A program made the position numbers and the translations under genes. Positions 1-12,246 of a stretch of 64,000 bases of DNA are shown piece by piece (within the stretch, counting starts at the first letter, position 1; every line of letters begins with the position of its first letter). The stretch lies in contig OX439043.1 of the NCBI GenBank assembly GCA_949317995.1, positions 58,793,339 to 58,857,338 on the forward strand, read 5' to 3'. Source of the stretch: Acholoe squamosa (Eukaryota > Annelida > Polychaeta > Phyllodocida > Polynoidae). The notes under the pieces are model-generated. The model ran no database searches. It saw only the letters and a program-made list of their open reading frames with translations, and was not told the DNA's origin.

Positions 1-435
1 CCTTAAGCACCCGATCTCTGAAAATAAAGAACATTGATTAGAACACGCCTATATATGGTCAATTCTCATGAAAATGGAGCACATGGCCGAGGAGGAGAAA
101 AAATCTGAACTGAGCTCTGATGGTGTCAAAATCTTCGTTTTTCAATTCTACAATAGTCCATTTGAAAATTGTTATTATGGACCTTATTGTACCTCAAATA
201 AATCACATAATGTGTTTTACTTATATTTTTTTAGTTGAAAACCTTTGAAATATCCACATTTTACCCTGTTATTTACATAGATTAGATAACTGCATGGGCA
301 AAAGTGGGTACCCATAGTATGATAATGTTAGCAGCTATGTGAATGTATAAACAATATAGCAGTTAGACCCCCTGTTAAGTGTACATGGATGGGGAAAGGT
401 ATAGTGAGCCTGTGCTCCATTTTCGTGAGAATTGA

Positions 436-437
<2 letters not shown>

Positions 438-494
<57 letters not shown>
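438..494. repeat. (TA)n microsatellite
   Basis: Uninterrupted TA dinucleotide run followed directly by CTGT and CT tracts. Open frames across it only translate the repeat (Tyr-Ile runs) and are not genes. Confidence 0.97.
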
Positions 495-497
<3 letters not shown>

Positions 498-550
498 ACT
501 CCCTCTCTGTCTGTCTGTCTGTATGTCTGTCTGTCGGGCTGTTTGTCTGA

Positions 551-584
<34 letters not shown>

Positions 585-600
585 CACTTTCTCGCTCTCT
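495..600. repeat. (CTGT)n / (CT)n compound microsatellite
   Basis: Imperfect CTGT tetranucleotide repeats pass into CT repeats with a few CTTT interruptions, directly abutting the TA run. Confidence 0.9.
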
Positions 601-1338
601 TTCTCTTTATCAGCCCCTTACCATTTTCCGAATATCTTTTCCCATCTACAATATACTAAAGGCTAAAACTGTTTATACTCATCATTGATTAGAATAGCTA
701 ATTGCAGTTACTAATTACCAATAACTGTTAACTCTTTCTGTAATGATGTATTCCTCATCAATTGCTCATCGCTCTTTGGTGAATGTCTAAACCCCCTATA
801 TAAATGAATATAAGTAATCAAATCATTAATTGTTATCAATGAATTATTATGATTAGATATGGCCCTGTGTTGGTGGAGATGTCCATTCACAATTACCTTC
901 TTTTTTTTCTATTTGCTGATTGCTTCTCTGAACAGGTTTGGACCATTTGCTAATAGCCTTTCCCTTTTGCGGCTTCACCTGTTATAGTAATTGTCTTTGG
1001 GTTATCTATTTTGTAGCCACCGACCCATTATCAATTAGACTGCTCTGTTTCTATATATCCACATAATCCAGTCTAAATTCAACCTACAGAGCGGCATTCC
1101 ATCATATTTGTTGAAAAATTATTATAATGCAGATTAATATATGTACATGATAATATATGGACTGATCAACTTTGAGAAAGACAATGTAGGAGACAAACGC
1201 GACTTTTCAGTATCGCCATTTCACATAGGGGTTCCATCATATTTGCTATAGTGTCAGTTCCATTATTCTAGCCATGTTCTAGTAATCTCAGCACCACATG
1301 TATAGCATACTAAAGGCCAGTCAGTTTCACCAGGAAGT
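601..1338. other. Intergenic, no gene seen
   Basis: AT-rich single-copy-looking DNA. No coding exon, RNA gene or paired inverted repeat was recognised on either strand. Confidence 0.5.
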
Positions 1339-1585
1339 CATTTCTCAAACGCTTAGTTTTGGGTGTCCCCAGATCGTACCATCCTGACCTGGATCGTAAG
1401 GGTATTCTAGTGTTGACAGGATCAAGCACTACGATTGGTGCAGATATAGAGGGGAAAGGCATGCACCTGCATAGGCAATTGTAGGTAATACATGACCACT
1501 AAGGGTCAATCACTACGATTGGACTGGATCATAGGGGTGGTTGGAATCGGAGGGAGAGGGGTAGGTTCGTAGTGTTTGAGAAATG
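1339..1585. mobile_element. Short TIR element (MITE candidate)
   Basis: The ends are inverted copies of CATTTCTCAAAC (1339-1350 and 1574-1585), and the match continues for a few imperfect bases. Inside, CACTACGATTGG occurs twice as a direct repeat (about 1430 and 1514), and GGATCGTAAGGG resembles GGATCATAGGGG. There is no coding capacity. Size and structure fit a non-autonomous DNA transposon. No clear target-site duplication was found, so the superfamily is unknown. Confidence 0.5.
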
Positions 1586-4240
1586 GCTAGCTGAACGCCC
1601 AGACTAACACATGCAATATTCACGTGGTTGTTTAACTCATAGGCAAACCAGTACAGTATGCCATTATGAGTCAGTATCAATAAAACAATGCATCATCGTA
1701 TGGAAATAAAAGACAAGCCAAAAAGGCTTCAACATGGTATCGGAAAATCAGAATGACAAACCAAAGCCTCTTTTGTATCAAACTACCCTCTTTAGATGAT
1801 CCACCTTAAACGTATAGAGAGAGAAAAGCCCGAACTAAGAAAATTTAAAAAAACACACACACACAAAAACTTCCTTTCACCATGCGTATTGAGGCCATAA
1901 ACAAAGTATTAGGTTACATATAGTACTCGCCAAATTCACTCTCTTAGAGTGGTTTACCAAATGCCCTGTAGTAATCCTTGCCTACAATGGAACGTGGTTA
2001 GGAAACCAGAGGCAAGTTAAACTAAAATCTGTAGGCCTACCAATCTCCACGTCTATTGCCCTGATTAATACATGATATTATGATAAAGAATAGACTATCT
2101 ACAATGCCTCCGATGAACACTAGATAATAGGCTAGGGAGAAATCAGGATATATTGCAATATATTGTTGCCAAAACACTGTAATTCGATTTTCCCACATTT
2201 AGTTGGTCTGCCTCTATTATGCATTGACCTTAATTAGCATCTGTTCGAAGAAATGACCATTGACTTTGTTTTTCTCTGACGTCTCATCGAGATGGCAAAT
2301 TCTATAGGCAATAGAGGCAGATCCAGGATTTGGATAAGGAGGGGTGCATCCTTTCTATGTGTAAAAGTAGCGGGTACATCCGGGTATAATCTCCAATTTT
2401 TCGCTAAGTTTAAGGCCTAAAACTAGTAAAAGAAGCCACTGCACAGTGAATATATATATATATAAAGGATCCAGGGTGGGTCCTGGGGGTCAGGATCCCC
2501 CTTTTGGTCCAACCATAACATGTCCAAATAGGGGTCCCCGAGGGGGGACCCACCCTTCTGGACCCACCCAAGATGTCCACTTTGTATGCCCCTATTCATG
2601 CCCCTATCTCTCTTCGATACAGTTTTTATTGTTTGAGAATTGTACAATTTATGACTCTACAGTTTCTAGAATATATAAAAATTTCTCAAAACTTTCTAAC
2701 ATGAGCTAATCCAGAAAAAAAGCACCGTCATATCATACATATAGATAATGTTTGGCTTAGACATATATAAGGCATAGCTTATATCTTACACCCATTTCAG
2801 GTAAGCCTTATAGATTGAGTTTCAACTTTGAGTGGTATAGGCAGTGGTATTCCGACCTAGTGGGATACATCATTCAGTGCAGACTTCTTATGGTGCATTA
2901 CATAACACCTAGTACCCATCATGCTGACTCTTATTAGTCCTTATCTCGCAAGGTACCAGTGAAAGGGGTCACCCCACTAAGGATCGATCCTGCTAACCAG
3001 GAATAGGAATGGGTCAGGGATGTAGGGTATGATTACATTAGATTAGGGGTAACCTTGCCTATACCAAAATGCTTTGAATATAAGTTTGATGATTATGTTA
3101 TAAGATTTTCTTTGGGCATGCCTTAAACTGCCTTAAATTTCAAGGTTTGACATCAATTCCTCAAAAAGGGGTGGGGGCAGACCCCAACACCTCCTTGGAC
3201 AACAATATCTTAAATACTCGATTCACATTTGAGGCTAGTTGAATCCCTTGAACACACACTAGAGATTTTGACATCTATATTTTTAGGGGACATGCCCTCA
3301 AGCCTCCCTCAAACACCATTGTGCAATCAAAATTTAGGATTCCCTGTTCTCATAATCATTGGTTTACTGTTGATGGTACACCAAAATGTATTACTTGATG
3401 TCTGTTTGATGTCTAGATTTCAAAATCTTCTTGGGGGGGGGGCTAGGTATGTCCCACCACTGCGCTTGCGACTTCGCGCTGCTGTGCTTGCCACCTGGCA
3501 GTGCTCCACTTGCCCCAGACCCCAGGGTTGGACCCCCCCCCCCCCCTTATAAAATCCTGGATCTCGCCCCTACATGTACTCTGGAGCGTGTTGCTCCTAT
3601 GGTAAAAAGAGCTGTCAGTAGGTACCCTCTTTTCAAAAGAAGTCACGCTCTGCTTCACCATTCAACTTGCACTCACCACATTAGTCTGAAAAGTCACCTG
3701 CCTTGTTTAAAATAGAGAGAGCTGCACTATCAGGTACCTACTCATGTCACACATTCTATACTATACTGACTTACTTCTCCCGAGTAGGTACCTACTGAAG
3801 TCTGCCTTTTTTTAGCATTATACTTGAATGACCACTTGTGAGCAACAAAAGGGACAAGTTATAGCTACATGAAAAGAAAGGACTGGAAACAAGGGCATTT
3901 TTAGCCAGCTCTTCCTTTTACTATAGGAGCAACACCCTCCTGACGTGATATCACTTCCTCCACAAGTCTAATTCTTTCAAGGAAGTCAGAACCGTAAGGG
4001 CCACCACAGAGTTGAAGTCATAAAATAGAACGCTCAAACTAGGAAGTATTATGCACATCGGATGGAACAAAATGAAATAACTTTGAAATGTCTATCGCAA
4101 AAGGTGTGGTCTTTATCAGGCAAAAATGTTTTAGCTGAGTAGAAGACCATTGAATTACCCTCTTCTACTTGTCCCTCCATTCACATTGATCTTTGGTGAA
4201 TATGTCTAGAATATCATACCCAAGTCCAAATCACTGATCG
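1586..4240. other. Intergenic with GC-rich repeat debris
   Basis: No gene recognised. The stretch holds a GC-rich patch at about 2463-2590 (several GGGTGGGTCC-like words and a GGTCCCC/GGGGACC inverted pair), a poly-G/poly-C bounded segment at about 3430-3550, and two copies of the widespread TCCTGGATC(C)-type end motif at about 2309-2327 (inverted) and 3553-3572. All look like fragments of old transposons. Confidence 0.45.
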
Positions 4241-4317
4241 AGGGGGGGGGGCGTAATGATTTTGCTCGCGGACGTGTGCAACCCCCCCCCCCCCGTTGAT
4301 AAATAATGACCACTCCC
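4241..4317. mobile_element. Fragment of the GGGAGTGATC TIR family
   Basis: It contains a G run, the word CTCGCGGACG, a C run and an end close to TAATGACCACTCCCT. This matches the end structure of the complete element at 34717-35040, but here it is shorter and diverged. Confidence 0.45.
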
Positions 4318-5116
4318 TTACAGCCAAGGCACTCTAACAGTTGACGTATCGCTAAGGACGTACGTACCCCCAGTAGTAGATTAATAGCCGATCACCCCTG
4401 GATCCGCCACTGATTTATGTCCCGTATCATTATTGTCGATTTTAAGAAAATGCCATGTTGAATTTGGTGGGCCTTAACCCTCTAGCATATATATCTATAT
4501 AGATGTTACATATCTGAAGCAGGAACCTTTAGTATAAACAAGGATAGTACAGTATCCAACCTTCTTGGTATAAAGCTAGGGGTCTAGCCTAGGGGTAGAC
4601 TAATTTCTACATTATTTGCTTGTTGACACATCTTACGAGCTAGTGCCATCACAATTAAAAGAAAAAGGGAAAAGAAAATGTGGGGTATGTATACGGGCCT
4701 AGCAGGATTAGTTATTAGCCAATGAGGTAATCCCAACTATTCACTGTGATCCTCTCGGGGGCCAACTGGTACCCATCTGATAGCTCTTATCAGTAGAACT
4801 CACTGGTAACAACTTCCAGCAATGGCCGTGCCCATGTTACAACCTGCTACCTCGGAATACATAACATGTCCCGAGTACTGGTAATTGCTATGTTTTGACA
4901 CTGATGCTACGCAGTGGGACAGAGCCTTCACACCTGATACCTGGTTCTCACCCAACCCTAGGGGTGGTGACTGATTTATTACTTCTATATCTATGTACTT
5001 AGCTCTAATAATAATTATAACGTTACAAGTAGCAAACAGCTGCCAATGGCTTCTGGATAGCAAGGGCACATGGGACATTAGAGGATAGGCCTGCAATGTG
5101 ATGCCATAGTTTACCT
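4318..5116. other. Intergenic, no gene seen
   Basis: One single unit resembling the 30-bp minisatellite of 16142-16259 lies just outside, at about 4432-4458 (TGTCGATTTTAAGAAAATGC). The 98-codon antisense frame at 4800-5096 has no recognisable protein character. Confidence 0.4.
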
Positions 5117-5129
5117 AAAGAGAGAGAAG

Positions 5130-5198
<69 letters not shown>
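5117..5198. repeat. (GA)n microsatellite
   Basis: Nearly pure AG/GA tract of about 80 bp. Confidence 0.97.
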
Positions 5199-5200
<2 letters not shown>

Positions 5201-6078
5201 CATGTGTTATGAAATCTTATAGAACTGTGAACTGAGTATCATGTGTATGTGCTTCTTTTAGTACACAGCTCCGGTATTTGGTCTTAGCTACTCTCATGAG
5301 TGTGCACATCAGCTGTTGTTACTTACCATATCCTTGTAGTTAAGTTTTGGAATTCATAAGAAGTCATAAATTGAAACCAGTCCATCCCAGTGGATTGCTT
5401 ATAGTTATTATAAACGTGACAAGATTCCATTTGGGAAGTCAAAGAGCAATGTCTCTCTTTCTATATATCCTATAGTAGATGTGTAACATGAAATCAGGAA
5501 CCCCAATGGAGGAAATGTTTCATGCCGGTATACCAGTTATGTGTTCAAATATTCCATATAGCAGATCACCAGGAGGTTTGATGTGTGAGGGATAGTGATC
5601 TATACCCTACTCATACTGGTCGCATGTGCTGATATTATAGTGGGGCATGTTATAGACATGACCCAATACCAAACTGCCCCAGTTACATTTACTCCCCTTC
5701 CCTTTTTACCCTACCATTCACCCCTATTCTCCACATTGAAGCTATGGCTTTACCACACATGTATACCCTGCATGCCCCCTCCCAACCTTGATCCGACCTC
5801 TGGACCATTCTCGCCTTCCCAAGTGTCACGGCATTGTGCTGCATTCAGAAAATGCCCATCGTCATCATCATGTCATGTCAATAAAAAGGGTGAAGTGCTG
5901 ACGCACCTAGGGGGACATATGTGTATAAGACGTCGCTCTGAACCACTGCCCTATAAATATAGCGCGCTGGCTCATTATATGTTTTGCACTTACATTACAT
6001 GTTATCTTTGATATGATTGATTATGAACTATTGATTGTTTGACTCTGTGGATTAATGTACTGACTGTAATGGTAAATT
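5199..6078. other. 5' flank or UTR of the LINE; short ORF 5595-6011
   Basis: An open frame at 5595-6011 precedes the LINE ORF in the same direction and ends 67 bp before it. Its product (about 138 residues, Pro/Ser/Cys-rich) shows neither a CCHC knuckle, a coiled coil nor an RRM, so I do not call it ORF1. The 5' end of the retrotransposon could not be defined. Confidence 0.3.
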
Positions 6079-8928
6079 ATGACATATCTTAATTATATGC
6101 AACTGGGCCATGAGAAGGGACTAAAAATGGTAGCACTTAACTCCCAAAGTTTGAAAGATAAAATAAACAAGTTTCGTTTGTTGAACTTTGACTTTGACTA
6201 TGTGTCAGTCTCAGAAACCTGGCTTGATGATAGTATTCTAGACTACAAGGCTGACTTAGCAGGGTATGAATTATATCGGCTGGATAGACCAAATGCGAGG
6301 AAACGAAGTGGCAGTGTGGGTTGCTATATAAAATCAAAATACGCCCAGTTTACTCATGTTGTGGATGAACTTAGTGTAACCAATAAGGACATAGAATGTC
6401 TATGTTTATGCACTGAGTTCCCCAACCATATATTCAGATTGATATTTAGTATCTACCGACCCCCTCGTGGCAACGTGCTCCACTGTTATGATACCCTGAA
6501 CAATTTTCTGAAATCAGCAGTGGCCAAAAATAAGGAGCTATGGCTGATGGGAGACCTAAATGTCGATGCCTCCCGTCGTAACAGTTCTAAATTCAAACAC
6601 ATGCTGCGTTTCTTACGTAAGAGGAAATTAAGCTACCTTCAGACTAGACAAACGTATTTCCACCCATATGGTAAATCCACACTTGACCATATTTACACAA
6701 ATTGCACACATGTGGTGACTGATGGCATAATAAATGATATGAATGGAGACCATGCCCCTGTCTTTGCGGTAAAAAAAAACCAAAAAACTGCAAAAGATGC
6801 AACATCAGTAGAGGTCACTGGCAGGGGATATTCCAATTATAGTAGTGTGACTATGATGGATTACTGCACTGGCAATGTGGTCCCTGATATGAGTACTCTG
6901 GGATGTTCGGACATCTACATGGTACTTCACGATGCATGTGTTGATAATCTAGATCAAAACCACCCTATCCATACTAGACAGCTGAGTATTAAAAACAAAG
7001 CGGGCTTTACACCAAGAGTAAAATATCTTACCGGAAAAAAGCACAGGGCTCTCAGAAAAGCCAGGAAATGTAGGGTTGGTCATCTGAACATTGACCTTAG
7101 TGAGGTACGGAGGATTGAAAAGGTAATCTCCCAGACATTAACAAAAAATATTAGAGATAAAGTTGTGTCTGACCTTGAAAAATTTAAAGATGATCCCAAG
7201 CGTTTCTGGTCTGAAATCAACACCTTCTGGAAGGGCCCTAAGAAAAAAGTAATTGTGAAATTGAAATTAAATGATGGATCGTTTGTAGAGGAAAGGAATA
7301 TTGCTAACTACATTAATGACTACTATGCCTCTGCCATTGGTGCTAGATTGGCAGAGGCCTTCCGCCCAGGAGTTGCTGACATGAATCCAGCTGTCTTCCT
7401 ACCACAGGCAGACATTAATTTCAGCCTATCCACAATTGAGTTACCTGAAGCGCTAAAACTAGCACGAACCATCAAAATACATAAAGCCTCAGGTGTTGAG
7501 CATGTCAGGCCAATTGTGATCAGGGATGCTTTAACGTCCAGACCTGATGTGCTCAGGGAACTGGTCAATTGTTCTATACAAAGTGGCCTCTTCCCTGAAG
7601 TATTAAAAAGGGCATGCGTGATTCCTCTCCCGAAAAATGGTGATTTAACTAGGGTGACTAACTGGAGACCCGTGAGTCAATTAAATTGTGTGTCCATGCT
7701 GGTGGAAAGGGTAGTTCATCTACAACTAATGAACTATCTAGAGGCCAACAACCTGCTTAGTGACAGACAATACGGCTTTAGGGCGGGTAGGTCTACAATG
7801 GATGCGGTCTATGGGCTAGTTCAATGTCTGTATGGAATCAGGAACAAGGCTGAATTAGCCTCAGTTGTGTTCCTGGATTTAAGAAAGGCATTCGATACTG
7901 TGAACCACACTCTATTACTGCTGACACTGGGAAAACTTGGTTGTGATGCTAGGACCCTAGAATGGCTGGAAAGGTACCTAGAGGACCGCACACAAACAAC
8001 AGTGGCCAATGGGCACACCTCAGACGTCAAGCGGGTGGGTTGTGGCGTACCACAGGGCTCTGTGCTCGGCCCACTCCTTTTTCTTGCCTATATCAATAGT
8101 ATATCCCTGGTAATCGAAAACTCGGAGTGCTATATGTATGCGGATGACCTAGCAATTGTTACTTTTGGGGTGGATCCCATTGAAATTAGTAATAAACAAC
8201 AAGATGACTTGAATAGAATTGCAAGATGGTATAATACCTTCAAATTAACTGTCAATGCTGAGAAAACAAAGGTCTTATGGGTGCACTCAGATAGAATTAT
8301 ACCTGACCTCGCTGGCTGTGATGTCAGGCTTGGTGGGGAGGTCCTAGAACGGGTACACGCATTCAACTACTTAGGGGTCATGGTGGATAGGTTTCTTGTT
8401 TTCTCTGATCACTGCAGGAAGGTTGCCACCAATGCACGAGGCAGGTTGAAGCATCTCAGAAACCTTCGAAAATATATGAATAAAGACCTGGCCCTACGGC
8501 TGTACAAACAAATGATCCTGCCCATACTAGACTACGGTGACCTGGTTGTAGATGGATCACTTGTTGATAATGTAAAGGCATTGCAAACAATCCAAAATCA
8601 CTGCCTGCGTACATGCCTGAAAATCAAAGACCCTAGAGATATTAGCAGGAACAGGCTTCATGAAGTATGTAATTGTCAGAAACTGCTTCACAGGCGTAAT
8701 GAGCATCTCCTGTGTGCTATGTACCGCCTTTCCTGCAATGATGAAAACGTTGCTCAACCACCGAGGGTACTGAGGGGTAATGATGGGGTCCGTCTTAGGG
8801 TGGATATGCCCCACTATGTACTGTTCAGGAGCAGTCCACTGTATAGGGGCAACCTCCTCTGGCAGACCCTGACAGCCCAGCAACAGAAGGCTCGTGACAT
8901 AAGTAAATTCAGAGATGGTATCAAATGA
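6079..8928 (+). CDS. LINE ORF2: APE endonuclease + reverse transcriptase (949 aa)
   Basis: Replication enzyme of a non-LTR retrotransposon: it nicks the target and copies its own RNA at the nick. Visible in order are an APE-type endonuclease (residues about 15-230) with the SETW glutamate near 46, GDLN at 158-161, TLDHIY near 201-206 and the terminal GDH at 223-225; then a reverse transcriptase with YGFRAGRST, the FLDLRKAFD aspartate block, CGVPQGSVLGP and the catalytic YADD at 687-690; then a C-terminal region with the SPLYRG..LW motif shared by the broken copies elsewhere in the window. The frame has no stop or frameshift and starts at an ATG that places the endonuclease right at the N-terminus. 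The domain order fits the CR1/L2/Rex-type superfamily. Clade assignment is inference. The intact frame suggests recent activity. Confidence 0.93.
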   Translation: MTYLNYMQLGHEKGLKMVALNSQSLKDKINKFRLLNFDFDYVSVSETWLDDSILDYKADLAGYELYRLDRPNARKRSGSVGCYIKSKYAQFTHVVDELSVTNKDIECLCLCTEFPNHIFRLIFSIYRPPRGNVLHCYDTLNNFLKSAVAKNKELWLMGDLNVDASRRNSSKFKHMLRFLRKRKLSYLQTRQTYFHPYGKSTLDHIYTNCTHVVTDGIINDMNGDHAPVFAVKKNQKTAKDATSVEVTGRGYSNYSSVTMMDYCTGNVVPDMSTLGCSDIYMVLHDACVDNLDQNHPIHTRQLSIKNKAGFTPRVKYLTGKKHRALRKARKCRVGHLNIDLSEVRRIEKVISQTLTKNIRDKVVSDLEKFKDDPKRFWSEINTFWKGPKKKVIVKLKLNDGSFVEERNIANYINDYYASAIGARLAEAFRPGVADMNPAVFLPQADINFSLSTIELPEALKLARTIKIHKASGVEHVRPIVIRDALTSRPDVLRELVNCSIQSGLFPEVLKRACVIPLPKNGDLTRVTNWRPVSQLNCVSMLVERVVHLQLMNYLEANNLLSDRQYGFRAGRSTMDAVYGLVQCLYGIRNKAELASVVFLDLRKAFDTVNHTLLLLTLGKLGCDARTLEWLERYLEDRTQTTVANGHTSDVKRVGCGVPQGSVLGPLLFLAYINSISLVIENSECYMYADDLAIVTFGVDPIEISNKQQDDLNRIARWYNTFKLTVNAEKTKVLWVHSDRIIPDLAGCDVRLGGEVLERVHAFNYLGVMVDRFLVFSDHCRKVATNARGRLKHLRNLRKYMNKDLALRLYKQMILPILDYGDLVVDGSLVDNVKALQTIQNHCLRTCLKIKDPRDISRNRLHEVCNCQKLLHRRNEHLLCAMYRLSCNDENVAQPPRVLRGNDGVRLRVDMPHYVLFRSSPLYRGNLLWQTLTAQQQKARDISKFRDGIK

Positions 8929-9390
8929 AAAAATGTATTGACATGTGAAGCGTTGAAATATTGGACCCTATGAAATTAGTCCTGGGTTTCTCATGTAATT
9001 TATCTGTATTAACTGGTCTAGGTGGAAGGCTGGTGATTCATCAACCAACCACTATACCATATGTTATACTATTATTTGAAAGTATTTAAATGGGTGTGGT
9101 GATTTCATCCGCTCAACCGGTAAAAGGCAGAAGCACCAAAAGCTGAGTTATTTGGCCATAAGTCTTACCAATTGGCATGAACTGTTGTATATGATTGGAT
9201 CCAAAAATGTACTGTTATATTTTTTTGTTTATTTTATGGTGTGAATAAGTGTATTTTTCACTAAGAATGTCCATTGAATAATAATCATGGTAATTTTTCA
9301 TATTATTGTTATTAGAAAGACAATTCATTTCACATTGATCATCATGAAAATAGCACTAGTATGTGTGTATCTTTTTGATCAATAAAATTC

Positions 9391-9414
9391 CTTACTACTA
9401 CTACTACTACTACT
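9391..9414 (+). repeat. (CTA)n tail of the LINE
   Basis: About eight CTA units directly after AATAAAATTCCTTA. They mark the 3' end of the retrotransposon. Confidence 0.9.
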
Positions 9415-10606
9415 GACATTCAAAGAAAGCTCACGATTGTGGCTCATGGATCCATCATTGTATGCGTGCCCTTTTTTTTAATGCATATCTAAGGTTTCAT
9501 AAATCCTGTTCAGATCTGAATCACTGCGCGCCTTGATATTCTCTCAATTGATAAATTAGAAATACAGCAAGTGCATTCCATATTCATACGGATTTTCGGA
9601 TAATGTTATATAGCTCGAGGGACCACAATTGGATAAATGTTTAGGGCCTAGGCTACTATCTATTAACTAAAGGTCTCCATCTATGTACTTAGCGTAAAAA
9701 TGCTCTTCGGGGAAAAACGTTATATTATGGTTTACAACTTCTGTAACGTTTTCGGTGCATCAAAATGCAATACATTGTAAGAAACATTTTCTTTCTAAAT
9801 GTTCAATGGGGAAAAGATAAATCAAGTATACACTCTGGATATCGTGTTTAGAATTAAACACCAAAATATCTGAACACGGTTAAGTAAACATGGGAGCTAA
9901 ACATGCAATGTTAAGGTGGATGGCGAGGACAGGCTAAAAGTGGTCAGATTTTCGCCATATTCCCATAAGAATCCCAAAATTATATGTACAATCCATATGT
10001 ACATTAAAACATGGGGGGTCCCAGGCATATTCTGGAGATACAGATCTTTAAACCTCATATAGGATTATATAGCAATTTGCCATTTAAATCCACAATTTTG
10101 TATTTAAAAGTGGTTTGATTTTTCTTCTAACCTCCTCAACACATAGAGGAATTTTTAAGAATTTTTTTGATATTTTTCATCAATTTTTAGTTATTTTTCG
10201 TATTTTCTTTCGTATTTTTCTTAGATTTCCATCCATTTCTCTGGGCCTTGTGTCAATAGTTCACATATACATATTTTAACACAATTTTCATATGATTTTC
10301 ATATTTTCTACCATAAAATCAAAGAATCTGACATATCTACATTTCTATACAAAATCGAAAAAAAGAAGAAAATTAAAAAAAAAAAAAAAAATCCGACCTA
10401 CCGCTCCTAGCCCTTTGGGCCATGTTACAGGAAACACACCTTTCATTTTTTGGCCTTATAAGCATATCTTTGCATTAAATGCAATACTGACATGTGGTCC
10501 CAGGTATATTTCTAATGTTTTGGGGCTTTGAAAGATATAGAAAATCAGATTTCACTACACAGTAAGGGGGCATATGGGTTGAGACCCCAAGCAAAATGCA
10601 TCAGCA
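9415..10606. other. Intergenic; end fragment of a CCAGTTAC-family element
   Basis: No gene. The end of this stretch (about 10380-10440: A-run, ATCCGACCTACC, CCTAGC, CTTTGGGCCATGTTAC, GGAAACACA) closely resembles the right end of the element at 39648-40005, so a diverged copy or half-copy lies here. Confidence 0.4.
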
Positions 10607-10679
10607 CAGTCATAATGGTGTAGTAGCACATTTGCTTTTATATCAGAAGATTCTAGGTTCGATTCCTGCATGGGGCAGC
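10607..10679 (+). pseudogene. tRNA-like sequence (tRNA pseudogene or SINE head)
   Basis: It contains an A-box-like ATGGTGTAGTAGCA and a good B-box GGTTCGATTCC spaced as in a tRNA, followed by TGCATGGGGCAG. The 5' and 3' acceptor arms do not pair and the anticodon arm is poor, so it is not a functional tRNA. Either a decayed tRNA or the head of a tRNA-derived SINE. Confidence 0.4.
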
Positions 10680-10837
10680 TTTGGAAAACATTTTTTTTTT
10701 CAAACAGAGATGTTTGTTTGGAAAAAAGCTTTCTAGCATCCAAGAATTTTCCATGGTTAAGAGAGAAGATATTTTGGAAACATTTATCTTCTAATGACAA
10801 TCAACATTATCATTACCAATAAAATTCAGTAAAGACT

Positions 10838-10900
10838 GCCAATGCAGGGTTCGATCCTTCAATCTTCTGATTACAAGTCTAACAGAGTAGCCATGGAATC
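10838..10900 (-). pseudogene. Second tRNA-like sequence, opposite strand
   Basis: Read on the minus strand: CCATGGCTACTCTGTTAGA, then ACTTGTAATCAGAAGA, then a B-box-like GGATCGAACCC. The anticodon-loop region resembles a Thr(UGU) tRNA, but stems are degenerate. It lies about 160 bp from the plus-strand relic, in inverted orientation. Confidence 0.3.
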
Positions 10901-11483
10901 TGCTGGTGCTGCAGACCCATATATGCCTCCTTTTCACTTGGACATTCACGATCTAAATACTGTTTCTTCACAAGGAAGGCCTAGTTTCCAATGACCCTAT
11001 CACTTTTTTAAAGATTATGCAGCTCATTATGCACACTCCTTCCATTTTCTACATTATCCACATAAACTGCATCCTCTTTTCCTTTCCCTGCTCCTTTAGA
11101 CCTAATGAGGATAGACAGGTAGGGCGATATTTGAGCAGACCGCTGAGTCATCTTGTCCTTGGAGGGGTCATGCCCCACATAACCTACCTTTACTATCCTA
11201 ACTCAGGTACTCACCAACGGAACTCTATTGAATTACATGGTTTTGCTGGTTGATCTTGTATGGTTTGTTTCATTTAGGATTTTATTTGTTGTTTTTTTTT
11301 TCCAGAATCTAGAATGTGAAATGAGCCTTGGTGACATTAGACTAACTATTAGTAACAGATGAAATGTGCTTCCTTTAATTTGACATGGGACATAATGGGT
11401 TATGAGAGTTGACGTGGGACATGGGGATGAGATTTAAGCAACATGTGAAATGAAAGAGAGTGGAGTTTCCGACAACATTTTTT

Positions 11484-11500
11484 TAGAGGGAGAGAGAGGG

Positions 11501-11555
<55 letters not shown>
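11484..11555. repeat. (GA)n microsatellite
   Basis: GA tract of about 70 bp. Frames on both strands over it are repeat translations. Confidence 0.95.
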
Positions 11556-11559
<4 letters not shown>

Positions 11560-12188
11560 GGGAGCAAGAGAAAGGAAGAAAAGTCGGCTTTTAGGTCAGA
11601 ACTACATTCCATGTAATTATCTACAAATTAGACGAGCGGAATATTACAAGAACACCTTTGTTTGACGCCGAGCCGAGGTGTAGTGTGGGTACCAACCTCG
11701 TTACCAGAGCAGTATTGAATTCGCTCTGCGAGTACTCCGTGGTCTGTAGCTTATATCAGTGCCGCCACAAGCCGAGATCAGCGGGATAAGGTGCAGTGAG
11801 ACACTTACTGGGGTCACTCGGTACTAACCCAACATCAGTTCCATATAGAAAAAAAGACAGCAATTTATGTGTTATTGGGAGGGGTAGGCAGGAGCAGTGG
11901 AGGTTTTTGCTCTTCTATTCAGGCGTCCATCAATAAGGGGCCTTTGAGGCGTGTGCCAGCTAGATTGTGTCCATTTGTCATGAGTTGTTAATGAATAAAG
12001 TATTGGTGTCCCTGCCCTGCTTCGAGCACCTGCACCAAGGATGCCAAGTCATCAAAGTCAATGCTAGCATACCAAATAATCTTTATACCGTATCTCATAG
12101 CATGTACTATCACCACTGAACAAAACCAAAGGTAGGTAATCAAGACTCAATTCCACGGGCAGTATGTTTTACTCCATGCCATCATCCT

Positions 12189-12246
<58 letters not shown>

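Larger units (their letters stand above)
6079..9414 (+). mobile_element. Non-LTR retrotransposon (CR1/L2-like), 5' end undefined
   Basis: The unit comprises the intact ORF2, a 3' UTR of about 460 bp and a terminal AATAAAATTCCTTA followed by (CTA)n. No poly(A) is present; a microsatellite tail of this kind is usual for CR1/L2-type elements. I could not find a convincing target-site duplication, so the 5' boundary, and whether the copy is full-length, remain open. Confidence 0.8.

Noticed and set aside
375..659. ORFs on both strands over the TA/CTGT tracts
   Set aside because: They only translate microsatellites (Tyr-Ile or Ser-Leu runs).
5595..6011. 138-codon ORF before the LINE as ORF1
   Set aside because: No zinc knuckle, coiled coil or RRM, and composition is not that of an ORF1 protein; position alone is not enough.
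11400..11665. ORFs over the GA tract
   Set aside because: Arg-Glu and Ser-Leu repeats are translations of (GA)n; the same applies to the CT tract at 41423-41614 and the GAAA tract at 44263-44360.
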